Shown in pieces: positions 20,238 to 28,092 of a stretch of DNA of 64,000 nucleotides (position 1 is its first letter; each line of letters begins with the position of its first letter). Below the pieces are notes generated by a model. That model was not told the origin of the DNA. It made no database searches and was given only the letters and a program-made list of their open reading frames with translations. The stretch is taken from positions 434,001-498,000 of the forward strand of contig NZ_JAQPCN010000002.1 of the NCBI RefSeq assembly GCF_028464225.1, given 5' to 3'. Source of the DNA: Zeaxanthinibacter sp. PT1 (GTDB taxonomy: Bacteria > Bacteroidota > Bacteroidia > Flavobacteriales > Flavobacteriaceae). A program made the translations under genes and the position numbers.

Positions 20238-21281
20238 ATGAGTTTTTTTAAACTGATCAGCTGTAGCAGCTTTTTATTATTATTCCTCGCTTGTGGAGGA
20301 ACAGATAGCCCTTCTTCCCTATTTGAAATAGAAATAAAAGAAGATCGTGGCGTATTTCACACCCAGGAAGAGGTGGTCGTTGAGCTGGCTAACAAGAAGG
20401 ATAAGGAAATTCTGGATGTTCAGTATTCCTTAGACGGCAAAGTACTCCCTGCAGCGGATAATACGATTCGGCTGGATACAGATAAATTAGGGAACAGGAA
20501 GCTGGTAGCTAAGGTTACCTTTGAAGGAGGTGAAGCCGAAATAAATAAAAATATACTACTCCTGGCTAAAGACGCTCCCAAGATTTATACTTACGAAATA
20601 GTGAACACTTACCCTCATCAGAAGAGTTCGTTTACCCAGGGGTTAGAATTTCATAATGATACCCTGTACGAAGGCACGGGGAAGAAGGGGAGTTCTGCTT
20701 TGATGAAGATAGATTACAGCTCGGGAGAGGTATTAGACCGAATAGACCTGAACGAAAATTATTTTGGTGAAGGAATCACTATCATGGGGAATACTATTTA
20801 CCAGCTTACCTGGCAAAGTGGCCTTGGCTTTACTTACAACCTCGATACGTTTGAAAAGACCGGTAGCTTTAAATACGGAAAGAGCAAAGAAGGTTGGGGT
20901 CTCTGCAACGATGGGCAGAAGATCTATAAAAGTGACGGTACGGAGAAGATTTGGATCCTGGACCCCACCACACTGACCGAAAAGGATTATATACAGACCG
21001 TGACTAACAAGTCAGTTTTTAACAAAGCCAATGAATTAGAGTACGTAGAGGGGAAGATTTATGCCAATGTCTGGCAAAAAGAGAGCATGATGATTATAGA
21101 CCCGGTCTCCGGTGCCATTGAAGGGGTCATTAATTTTGGCGGGTTAAAAGAAAAAGTAGGTAAACATCCACAACTGGATGTACTGAACGGTGTTGCCTAC
21201 CACCCCGGGAGGAAGACCTTATTTGTTACAGGGAAATATTGGGATAAAATATTCGAGGTAAAGATCAAACCCAAGAATTGA
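20238..21281 (+). CDS. Glutaminyl-peptide cyclotransferase lipoprotein
   Basis: Beta-propeller glutaminyl cyclase (plant and bacterial type) that turns N-terminal Gln into pyroglutamate on exported proteins. The 347 residues include a lipobox LLFLAC (Cys19), so it is envelope-anchored. After an N-terminal beta domain (about 30-115), the propeller starts at IYTYEIVNTYPHQKSSFTQG and includes FGEGITIMGNTIYQLTW, GWGLCNDGQKIYKSDG and NELEYVEGKIYANVW, all family landmarks. The next gene starts inside its stop codon (TGATG), so the two are co-translated. Confidence 0.9.
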   Translation: MSFFKLISCSSFLLLFLACGGTDSPSSLFEIEIKEDRGVFHTQEEVVVELANKKDKEILDVQYSLDGKVLPAADNTIRLDTDKLGNRKLVAKVTFEGGEAEINKNILLLAKDAPKIYTYEIVNTYPHQKSSFTQGLEFHNDTLYEGTGKKGSSALMKIDYSSGEVLDRIDLNENYFGEGITIMGNTIYQLTWQSGLGFTYNLDTFEKTGSFKYGKSKEGWGLCNDGQKIYKSDGTEKIWILDPTTLTEKDYIQTVTNKSVFNKANELEYVEGKIYANVWQKESMMIIDPVSGAIEGVINFGGLKEKVGKHPQLDVLNGVAYHPGRKTLFVTGKYWDKIFEVKIKPKN

Positions 21282-21670
21282 TGCAGCGATTTACACAAAG
21301 CCATACGGTTATTGAAGATGATCTTGACGATCTACAGCATGTAAATAATGTGCGTTATGTACAGTGGATACAAGATATTTCTAAGAATCATTGGCTCTCT
21401 GTAGCGCCTCCTGCCCTACTGGACCGAGTCATCTGGGTGGTTGTCAATCATAACATCACCTATAAAAGTGCCGCTAAATTGGGAGATCGTATCCGCATGG
21501 AAACCTACATCAAGTCTGCCAGGGGCGCCCTCTCTGAACGGGTTGTGGAAATGTACCTGGAAGAGGGGAACGAATTATTGGTGGAATCCCTGACCAAATG
21601 GTGTATGCTAGACCCGGCAAGCCTTAAGCCGGCAAGGATTGGTATAGATGTACAGAATTTATTCCTCTGA
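21281..21670 (+). CDS. Acyl-CoA thioesterase, 4HBT hotdog fold
   Basis: 129 residues of single hotdog fold. HTVIEDDLDDLQHVNNVRYVQWIQD contains the catalytic Asp-x-x-x-HVNN motif of the YbgC/4HBT group near residues 15-22, and VVVNHNITYKSAAKLGDRI is the central strand pair. It hydrolyses acyl-CoA thioesters; chain preference is unknown. The ATG at 21281 overlaps the last base of the upstream stop codon. A TTG three bases earlier is in frame but is less likely to be the start. Confidence 0.88.
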   Translation: MQRFTQSHTVIEDDLDDLQHVNNVRYVQWIQDISKNHWLSVAPPALLDRVIWVVVNHNITYKSAAKLGDRIRMETYIKSARGALSERVVEMYLEEGNELLVESLTKWCMLDPASLKPARIGIDVQNLFL

Positions 21671-21757
21671 TTCCTCTGAATAGCTCCGCCTGTAGAAAAT
21701 TTAACACACCATTCATCGAGTAATTTCCGAGATCAAGGTCATTATCAGTACTTTAGG

Positions 21758-21792
21758 TATAGAAACCATAGAAATTCTATGGTTTTTCTATA
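21758..21792. repeat. Palindrome A upstream of the LytTR regulator gene
   Basis: Perfect 10-bp arms AACCATAGAA and TTCTATGGTT (21764-21773 and 21775-21784) around one base, extended outward by TATAGA/TCTATA with two extra T on the right. It closely resembles palindrome B at 25890-25926 (shared AACCATA, TCTATGGTTTTT and TATAA). It lies 48 nt before the preferred start of the LytTR gene. Most likely an operator, or a hairpin at the end of the thioesterase transcript. Confidence 0.6.
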
Positions 21793-21839
21793 ACCCCCAA
21801 TGAAATAACATGACTAATTTTAACCTAGTTATCTTGGGC

Positions 21840-22571
21840 ATGGAATATACCTATACCATAATTGATCAGAACGCAACTTCCAGTTTGCAATTGCAGCACT
21901 ACCTGGAGGATTATGGGGATTTCCAATGCGTCGCCCAGGCCACTGATCATGAAGACGGCCTTAACACCATCCTGAAACATCATCCGGATATTGTTTTCCT
22001 CAACCTGGATCACGGGGCGTCCTTGTATTTCCAAATGGTAAAAGAGTTACACCTGTATATGACAGAGTTCCCTGTTTTGATAGGTATCTCCAGCGGTAAA
22101 GATCACGCCTATGACGCCATCAAAAACGATTTCTTTGACTACTGGCTGTTGCCCTTCAATGAATTTGACATGCGCAAAACCCTGCTACGTCTTAAGAAAC
22201 AATTACCAAAAGAACATGCCGGCACCACCTTATGCCTTAAATCCTATAAGGATTTCCAATACCTGGATACGGATGAGATCCTGTACCTGAAGGCTGATAA
22301 TAACTCGACCGATTTTTTTATGAAAGACGGCAGTACTATCAGTGCTTTTAAAACCCTTAAAACTTTTGAAACCCAATTGCCAAAAAACTTTATCAGGGTA
22401 CACCAGAGTTACATCCTTAACATGAATTATGTCTCACGTATCAATTACGGCAAAAGTCTGTGCACCTTGAAAACCGGGAAAATGCAATTGCCTTTTTCAA
22501 AAACCTATCGAGAAAATATCGATAGCCTGAAAAAGGTCCTCTCCAAAAATTCGATCACCACCCTTAATTAG
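21840..22571 (+). CDS. LytTR-type response regulator with degenerate receiver
   Basis: 243 residues from the ATG at 21840 (MEYTYTIIDQNA); an ATG at 21810 adds ten residues. The N-terminal half has the receiver layout, but the phospho-acceptor position in PDIVFLNLDHG is Asn55 instead of Asp, and the acidic pair is weakened to IDQN. The C-terminal half is a LytTR DNA-binding domain (KSYKDFQYLDTDEILYLKA through FIRVHQSYILNMNYV). It probably binds DNA without classical phosphorylation. It precedes a small lipoprotein and a sensor kinase/regulator pair, and palindrome A lies just upstream. Confidence 0.85.
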   Translation: MEYTYTIIDQNATSSLQLQHYLEDYGDFQCVAQATDHEDGLNTILKHHPDIVFLNLDHGASLYFQMVKELHLYMTEFPVLIGISSGKDHAYDAIKNDFFDYWLLPFNEFDMRKTLLRLKKQLPKEHAGTTLCLKSYKDFQYLDTDEILYLKADNNSTDFFMKDGSTISAFKTLKTFETQLPKNFIRVHQSYILNMNYVSRINYGKSLCTLKTGKMQLPFSKTYRENIDSLKKVLSKNSITTLN

Positions 22572-22574
22572 CAG

Positions 22575-22616
22575 AATTCTCTCAGAAAACAGAGTAATTC
22601 TCACAAACAGAGCAAT
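22575..22616 (+). repeat. Imperfect 18-bp-spaced direct repeat before the small lipoprotein gene
   Basis: Two copies of AATTCT-N8/10-AACAGAG with AAT following; the ACAGAG cores start at 22589 and 22607, 18 bp apart. LytTR proteins bind paired direct repeats, so this could be a target of the upstream regulator, although the spacing is less than the usual two full turns. Confidence 0.3.
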
Positions 22617-22708
22617 TTCACTAAATGAAAGGTAGAAACTTTCAGACTTAGGGTCGTGCTCTGTAGTTTAGAAGCATGAACATATAACCAATTTAAAAAA
22701 CAAATACG

Positions 22709-22945
22709 ATGAAACAGGTATTCAGCATTTTGGCAATGGTATTATTAACACTGGGATTCTTCTCCTGCACGGCAGAGAATAATATGGAGGAAACTTCAGC
22801 ATTATACGAGAACGTACAGGCAACAGATGGAGACATTGTTCCGATCATCAGAAGAGACGACCCGGATGATGATGAAGAGGGTACCGATGGTGATATTGTG
22901 ATCATTGACAGAAGGACTGATGATGATGTTACCGGTGGTAATTAA
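22709..22945 (+). CDS. Small lipoprotein with duplicated acidic motif
   Basis: 78 residues. Lipobox LGFFSC (Cys20) predicts lipid anchoring. The mature part holds two similar blocks: TDGDIVPIIRRDDPDDD (about 40-56) and TDGDIVIIDRRTDDD (about 59-73), that is TDGDIV-x-I-x(1)-RR followed by an acidic run. I know no family for it. It lies between the LytTR regulator and the TPR kinase, on its own unit with a strong terminator at 23001-23032. It may be a sensed or secreted effector of the locus, but that is inference. Confidence 0.7.
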   Translation: MKQVFSILAMVLLTLGFFSCTAENNMEETSALYENVQATDGDIVPIIRRDDPDDDEEGTDGDIVIIDRRTDDDVTGGN

Positions 22946-23000
22946 ACCATCCATAACACCGCAGAGTAAGTGCTGATACCCTATCAGACAACATAGAATG

Positions 23001-23032
23001 GCCTTAGACGAATTGTTTAAGGCTTTTTTTTT
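23001..23032 (+). terminator. Intrinsic terminator after the small lipoprotein gene
   Basis: Stem GCCTTAGAC / GTTTAAGGC (23001-23009 with 23015-23023, one G-T pair), 5-nt loop, then nine T. It separates the small gene from the sensor kinase gene that starts at 23066. Confidence 0.85.
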
Positions 23033-23065
23033 GGACTATATTTACAGCAGAACAAACAACCCCTG

Positions 23066-25141
23066 ATGAATTGCCGGTATATATTATTTTGGATATCGCT
23101 TGGATTGCTCTTTATTCAGGCTGGCTGCAACCAAAAAAAGCAGAGTAGTGTCAAAGCAGCACCCTCAAAAGACAGTGTAAGCACCTGGATTGATCAAGGC
23201 AGGAATACAGAATTGTCCTCAGACAGCAGGAAAAATGTCCTTAATAAGGCCTTTCAGACCATCAGTTCACTGGGCGTTGATTCCATGAGTAATCAATCGA
23301 TGTCGCGCCTATCACTGGCTTTCCTTGACCTGAATGACTCACTCGGGTTCAGAAAGACCAATGCAGCCGCAATGAGGATGTCGGCTCAGATCAAAGATTC
23401 AGCTTCACTGGCCGGTTCGCACTGGGATCTCGCCGTCTTCTTTAATATGAAATCCGTACCGGACAGTGCCTATTACCATTTTTACAAAGCCAAGGAGCTG
23501 TACCATGAAATGGGGAAACAGCGGAATGAGGCCAGGGTCCTTTATAATATGGCCGTCATACAAGCCAGCGTCAAAGATTACACGGGGAGCGAGCTCTCTA
23601 CTTTCCAAGCCATTGATCTACTTAAGCAGCTCGATGAAATAAGACACCTGGGACACTGCTACAATAACTTAGGATCGATCACCAAGGAACTGGAAGAATA
23701 TAACCAGGCCATAGGCTACTATAACCAGGCGATGGTATATTACCGGCAACTACCGCAGAATAAAGCCCTGGAAAGAAGTATCCTGAACAACATTGGGGTC
23801 TTATACCAGGAACAGGGTAAAGACCAGAAAGCCTTGGAATATTTTGACGAAGTCCTGGGAAATTATGAAGCAGGGATAGTTACGAGCGAGTATGCCCGCC
23901 TCCTGGCCAATCGCGCTTACAGCCTGTTACGCACAGGAATAACAGACCAGGGAATGAACACGTTTAAGAGGGCCGTAGAACTCCAGGACAGTTTATCGGA
24001 TCTGAGCGGCTTATCCAGGAGCCATTATAACCTCGCCCGGTACTACCAGGAAAATGGAGATAAGGAGAAAGCGCTCTATCATGTTCGACAGGCAGAAGAG
24101 AATGCCATGCAGAGTGATAACAACAAACGATTGTTAGAAAGCATTCGAATGCTTGCCGTCTTAGATCCTGAAAACGCCTCGTCTTATTCCGGGAGATATA
24201 TTGAACTTAGTGACAGCCTGGCCTTAGAAGAAAGAGCTATACGTAATAAATTTGCGAGGATACGATTTGAGACGGATGAATTCAGGGCTCAGAATATTCT
24301 ATTGGAAAGGCAACGACAGTTGTGGATAGGTATTGCCGCAGGGGTTATACTACTAGCGTTCGCCATATTCATTATTATCTCTCAACGGGTTAAGAATCAA
24401 AAACTAAAATTTGAGAGACAGCAACAAGAGGCAAACCTGGAAATTTTTAACCTGATGCTTGCCCAGAACCAGAAATTGGAAGAGGGGAAACAATCAGAAC
24501 AGAAAAGAATATCCGAAGAACTTCACGATGCCGTCCTTGGGGAAATGAATGGCATCCGCATGGTTCTGCTTGCTCTGAACAACAAGTCGGATGCGGCCTC
24601 CATGGAGATGAGGGACAAGGCCATCAGCCGGCTACAAGAGCTACAGGAAGAAGTGAGGACCATCTCCCACGAACTGAATGACGCCTCCTACCATAAATTT
24701 CATAACTTTATTTTATCCGTGGACGAGTTGCTAAAGAAAAATTCCAGAGATGCCGGAATCCGGTACAAACTCAGTTATGATGAAGATGTAGATTGGGACG
24801 ACCTGTCTGGAGAAATTAAGATCAATTTATACCGATGCCTACAGGAATGTATACAGAATGCGATCAAGCATGGACAAGCATCCGAACTGAAACTGGATTT
24901 GCAGGGAAGTGCTACCGAAATACATATAAAACACTCCGATAACGGAACAGGTTTCAGCCCGGGTCGTGGCAAAAAAGGAATAGGTCACAGGAATATAGCT
25001 TCAAGGGTGAGCAAAATAAGGGGAAGTTGGGAAATACAGAGCAGCCCGGGCACGGGTACCACGGTACACCTCCATATCCCCAGAGACACTGCTGGGATAA
25101 AAAATAAGACCAATGCCAAAGAGACGTCCCAGCACGGGTAA
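23066..25141 (+). CDS. TPR-containing sensor histidine kinase (NarX-type, HisKA_3) with lipobox
   Basis: 691 residues. The N-terminus reads as a signal with lipobox FIQAGC (Cys21). TPR repeats fill about residues 110-350 (e.g. YNNLGSITKELEEYNQAIGYYNQA, ILNNIGVLYQEQGKDQKALEYF). One transmembrane helix lies near 419-440 (WIGIAAGVILLAFAIFIII). The cytoplasmic part has a HisKA_3 H-box EELHDAVLGEMNG with phospho-acceptor His487 and a HATPase (QECIQNAIKH N-box, DNGTGF and GKKGIGHRNI G-boxes). The TPR domain is thus periplasmic and probably senses a ligand or partner. Its response regulator follows after 18 nt. Confidence 0.92.
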   Translation: MNCRYILFWISLGLLFIQAGCNQKKQSSVKAAPSKDSVSTWIDQGRNTELSSDSRKNVLNKAFQTISSLGVDSMSNQSMSRLSLAFLDLNDSLGFRKTNAAAMRMSAQIKDSASLAGSHWDLAVFFNMKSVPDSAYYHFYKAKELYHEMGKQRNEARVLYNMAVIQASVKDYTGSELSTFQAIDLLKQLDEIRHLGHCYNNLGSITKELEEYNQAIGYYNQAMVYYRQLPQNKALERSILNNIGVLYQEQGKDQKALEYFDEVLGNYEAGIVTSEYARLLANRAYSLLRTGITDQGMNTFKRAVELQDSLSDLSGLSRSHYNLARYYQENGDKEKALYHVRQAEENAMQSDNNKRLLESIRMLAVLDPENASSYSGRYIELSDSLALEERAIRNKFARIRFETDEFRAQNILLERQRQLWIGIAAGVILLAFAIFIIISQRVKNQKLKFERQQQEANLEIFNLMLAQNQKLEEGKQSEQKRISEELHDAVLGEMNGIRMVLLALNNKSDAASMEMRDKAISRLQELQEEVRTISHELNDASYHKFHNFILSVDELLKKNSRDAGIRYKLSYDEDVDWDDLSGEIKINLYRCLQECIQNAIKHGQASELKLDLQGSATEIHIKHSDNGTGFSPGRGKKGIGHRNIASRVSKIRGSWEIQSSPGTGTTVHLHIPRDTAGIKNKTNAKETSQHG

Positions 25142-25159
25142 TACAAAGACCGCATAGCT

Positions 25160-25834
25160 ATGAATAAGAAGACGATAAGGATACTTGCTGTTGATGACCA
25201 TGAGATGACAACCCTTGGGTATAAGTTCATCCTGGAGGACTCTGACTTTGACAAGTACACCATCCGTATGGATACAGAAAAAAGCTTTAAAGACGCTAGG
25301 CAACGTATCCTGGAATCTGTAAAATACGGGCCTTATGATATACTCCTATTAGACATACAGTTGTCCGGTCCCATGGATGATAATGCCGGCACCGGGGAAG
25401 ATCTCGGGATCTACGCACGGGAAATATGCCCGGGAACCAAGATTGTGTTCATGTCTTCATTCAGTGATAATTACCGTATCAACAGCATTTTACAATCAGT
25501 AGATCCGGACGGGTATATGGTTAAAACAGAGATCGATCAGAAATCGCTGCAGGCCATGGTAAGAACCGTACTGGAGCATCCCCCCTACTACACCCAGAAG
25601 GCATTGGCAGCGATCCGTAAAAAAATGGCCAATGATATCTCCCTGGACGAGAATGACCGTAAAATCCTCTACTACCTCTCTATCGGGACAAAGACCAAGG
25701 ATATTACCCAGTTTGTATCCCTCTCGCTCCCCAGTATCGAAAACCGGAAAAGGCATCTGAAATCGCTTTTCGGAATTGACAAACAGAATGACCAGGCCCT
25801 GATTACGGAATCCAGGAGAAGGGGTTTTATCTGA
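25160..25834 (+). CDS. NarL/FixJ-type response regulator
   Basis: 224 residues. An intact receiver has DDHEM near residue 12, phospho-acceptor Asp65 in DILLLDIQLSG, the Ser/Thr switch in VFMSSFSD and Lys in YMVKTEID. The C-terminal helix-turn-helix (about 160-215, LDENDRKILYYLSIGTKTKD, then SLPSIENRKRHLKSLFGI) is LuxR-like but diverges from the usual consensus. It is the partner of the kinase that ends 18 nt upstream. The start is the ATG at 25160 (MNKKTIRILAVDDHE). Confidence 0.92.
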   Translation: MNKKTIRILAVDDHEMTTLGYKFILEDSDFDKYTIRMDTEKSFKDARQRILESVKYGPYDILLLDIQLSGPMDDNAGTGEDLGIYAREICPGTKIVFMSSFSDNYRINSILQSVDPDGYMVKTEIDQKSLQAMVRTVLEHPPYYTQKALAAIRKKMANDISLDENDRKILYYLSIGTKTKDITQFVSLSLPSIENRKRHLKSLFGIDKQNDQALITESRRRGFI

Positions 25835-25889
25835 AAACTCCCAGGCTTCCCGAGTTGCTTTTTTATCCCTTGCGTGCACTTCATCGAAA

Positions 25890-25926
25890 TATATAAAAAC
25901 CATAATTATTCTATGGTTTTTATATA
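25890..25926. repeat. Palindrome B upstream of the orphan gene at 25964
   Basis: Perfect 15-bp arms (25890-25904 and 25912-25926; TATATAAAAACCATA on the left) with a 7-nt centre. The inner part matches palindrome A at 21758-21792. It sits 37 nt upstream of the start codon. The T-rich right arm is poor as a terminator, so an operator is as likely as the end of the response regulator transcript. Confidence 0.65.
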
Positions 25927-25963
25927 ATACCCATTTAATTAATAGAATTAATTTTGAGTAAGA

Positions 25964-26647
25964 ATGATCCGTAACCATCAGGAAATCTTACCAATGCACC
26001 GCAACGATAACTCAGATAAATCAGGACTTCGATTTAAAGAAATCCCCCGCTTAAACGGCATAGAGGGTTTCCAGAGACAATTGGAGAAGGATTACTTCTC
26101 AAATGTTTCGGTGCGTAATTACCAGCAGCAAGCTGACGACTTTAACCTTGTCATCGGGATGCAGTGCAACATGGATTTAGCGGATATATTGTATCATCTG
26201 GATCTCGAATCCTGGGGCGCTAAAGTCCCCGATGGTAGCAGGAACAGTAGGCAATCCCCTTTCCGGCAGGCACTACAGGATTTAAATGCCTGTAACTCCG
26301 AGATTATTGATGTGGAAGAATTTTCTATTTTCCTAAACGACACCGCTATTGTAGTGAAAAGTATCTATCCCCAGAGTATAGTGTCTAATTTAGACCTGAT
26401 TCTTGAGGCCTTAGGAAATCACTACCTGGATATTATCAGCCAGATGAACGAAGTACCTTACGAAATCTACATCCCGGTATTTGAAGAAGCGATAGAACAG
26501 GACCTCTACCTGCCAAGATCGACGGATGACATGCCGGATTTTTTAAGTTACTGGGCCATGTATTCCGAAAATGAAGAAGATGCATTTATCTACGATTTGA
26601 AGCGACGATCCATGATCTCCGGTGACCTCTATATGCTGAATCAATAA
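25964..26647 (+). CDS. Hypothetical protein downstream of the two-component pair
   Basis: 227 residues (or 217 from the ATG at 25994). No signal peptide or membrane segment, so cytosolic. Acidic, mixed alpha/beta; the segment VEEFSIFLNDTAIVVKSIYPQSI and the helical NEVPYEIYIPVFEEAIEQDL stand out, but I recognise no family. Preceded by palindrome B, which it shares with the LytTR gene 4 kb upstream, so it may belong to the same regulon. A candidate -7 box TAATTTTG is at 25949-25956. Confidence 0.6.
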   Translation: MIRNHQEILPMHRNDNSDKSGLRFKEIPRLNGIEGFQRQLEKDYFSNVSVRNYQQQADDFNLVIGMQCNMDLADILYHLDLESWGAKVPDGSRNSRQSPFRQALQDLNACNSEIIDVEEFSIFLNDTAIVVKSIYPQSIVSNLDLILEALGNHYLDIISQMNEVPYEIYIPVFEEAIEQDLYLPRSTDDMPDFLSYWAMYSENEEDAFIYDLKRRSMISGDLYMLNQ

Positions 26648-26651
26648 AAAA

Positions 26652-26673
26652 GGGCAGGAATTTCTTCCCGCCC
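26652..26673 (-). terminator. Terminator of glyA (works on the minus strand)
   Basis: Stem GGGCAGGAA / TTCCCGCCC (26652-26660 with 26665-26673, one mismatch) and a 4-nt loop. Six A at 26646-26651 become a T run when read on the minus strand, after glyA. It is weaker for the convergent plus-strand gene. Confidence 0.7.
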
Positions 26674-26705
26674 CAATTCTAATTCTATTTTAAGAAAAGT
26701 AGTGA

Positions 26706-27986
26706 TCAGCTTTTAAATAAGGGCAATCCTTGCATCATCTGGTTCACTTCTTTCTTTACTTCCTCTATTTGTGATTCGTCTTCCGGGTTATTTAACACCG
26801 TATCTATAAGGCGAACGATCACCTCCATATCCTTTTCAACCAGCCCTCTCGTAGTGATTGCTGCAGTTCCAAAACGGATACCCGAGGTTACGAAGGGAGA
26901 TTGATCATCAAAAGGCACCATGTTCTTGTTCGCGGTTATATCTGCCTTAACCAACACTTGTTCTGCGTCTTTCCCGGTGATTCCCTTGTTTCGAAGATCG
27001 ATCAGCATCATGTGGTTGTCTGTTCCGTTAGATATGATCTTATAATCCTTTTCAACAAATGCCTTAGCCATAGCGGCGGCATTCTTTTTTACCTGTATCA
27101 TATAGTGGAGGAAGTCATCGGACAGCGCTTCCCCGAAGGCCACCGCTTTTGCAGCGATGATATGTTCTAACGGACCTCCCTGGTTCCCAGGGAAAACAGC
27201 CAGGTCTAAAAGAGCGGACATTTTACGAAGGTTCCCGTTCTTTAATTTGATCCCGAAAGGATTCTCAAAATCTTTGCCCATCATGATTAATCCTCCCCTT
27301 GGACCCCTCAGGGTTTTATGGGTGGTCGTGGTCACTATATGGCAGTGGGGTAAGGGATCATTGAGGATACCTTTTGCAATCAGCCCGGCAGGGTGAGCTA
27401 TATCAGCCAGCAGCAGGGCATCCACACTATCAGCAATTTCTCTGAATAATTTAAAATCCATATCCCTGGAATAGGCCGATGCACCTGCGATAATCATCTT
27501 CGGCTTGTGCTTTAAAGCCTGCTCCCTCACCTGCTCGTAATCGATCAGGCCGGTTTCCCTATCCACACCGTAGAATACAGGGTTATATAACTTCCCGCTA
27601 AAGTTTACCGGTGAGCCGTGGGTAAGATGCCCCCCGTGCGAAAGATCAAAGCCAAGAATGGTATCCCCTGGTTTCAAACAGGCAGCAAATACCGCGGTAT
27701 TGGCCTGGGAACCGGAATGGGGTTGTACGTTCGCATATTCGGCACCAAAAAGTTCTTTGGCCCGATCTATTGCCAGTTGTTCTACCTTATCTACTACTTC
27801 GCAACCTCCGTAGTAACGCTTCCCGGGATAGCCCTCGGCGTATTTATTAGTCAAAACAGAACCTGCAGCCTCCATAACTGCCTCGCTGGTGAAATTTTCA
27901 GAAGCTATTAATTCGATTCCGTTTATTTGCCGTTCCTTTTCTTCGGCAATCAGGTCAAAGACCTGTTGATCACGTTGCATCGCCAT
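26706..27986 (-). CDS. glyA: Serine hydroxymethyltransferase
   Basis: PLP enzyme that interconverts serine and glycine with tetrahydrofolate and is the main source of one-carbon units. The 426 residues match the family. Landmarks are [17 protein letters not shown] near residue 22, [17 protein letters not shown] near 47, [11 protein letters not shown] near 90 and the PLP lysine in [15 protein letters not shown] near 227. The start is the ATG at 27986 or two codons later. A minus-strand -7 box TACTTTTG lies at 28015-28008. Divergent from fahA. Confidence 0.97.
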   Translation of the reverse strand: MAMQRDQQVFDLIAEEKERQINGIELIASENFTSEAVMEAAGSVLTNKYAEGYPGKRYYGGCEVVDKVEQLAIDRAKELFGAEYANVQPHSGSQANTAVFAACLKPGDTILGFDLSHGGHLTHGSPVNFSGKLYNPVFYGVDRETGLIDYEQVREQALKHKPKMIIAGASAYSRDMDFKLFREIADSVDALLLADIAHPAGLIAKGILNDPLPHCHIVTTTTHKTLRGPRGGLIMMGKDFENPFGIKLKNGNLRKMSALLDLAVFPGNQGGPLEHIIAAKAVAFGEALSDDFLHYMIQVKKNAAAMAKAFVEKDYKIISNGTDNHMMLIDLRNKGITGKDAEQVLVKADITANKNMVPFDDQSPFVTSGIRFGTAAITTRGLVEKDMEVIVRLIDTVLNNPEDESQIEEVKKEVNQMMQGLPLFKS

Positions 27987-28092
27987 AATTTCCTGTTAAA
28001 TGAAATGCAAAAGTACAAATTGACAATCTCTTATTGGAAGAAAATAATATATTTGATCAGGAAATTATTAAATAAAAATTAACAATTATACT

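Noticed and set aside
21278-21280. TTG start of the thioesterase
   Set aside because: The ATG three bases later, overlapping the upstream stop codon by one base, is the more natural coupled start.
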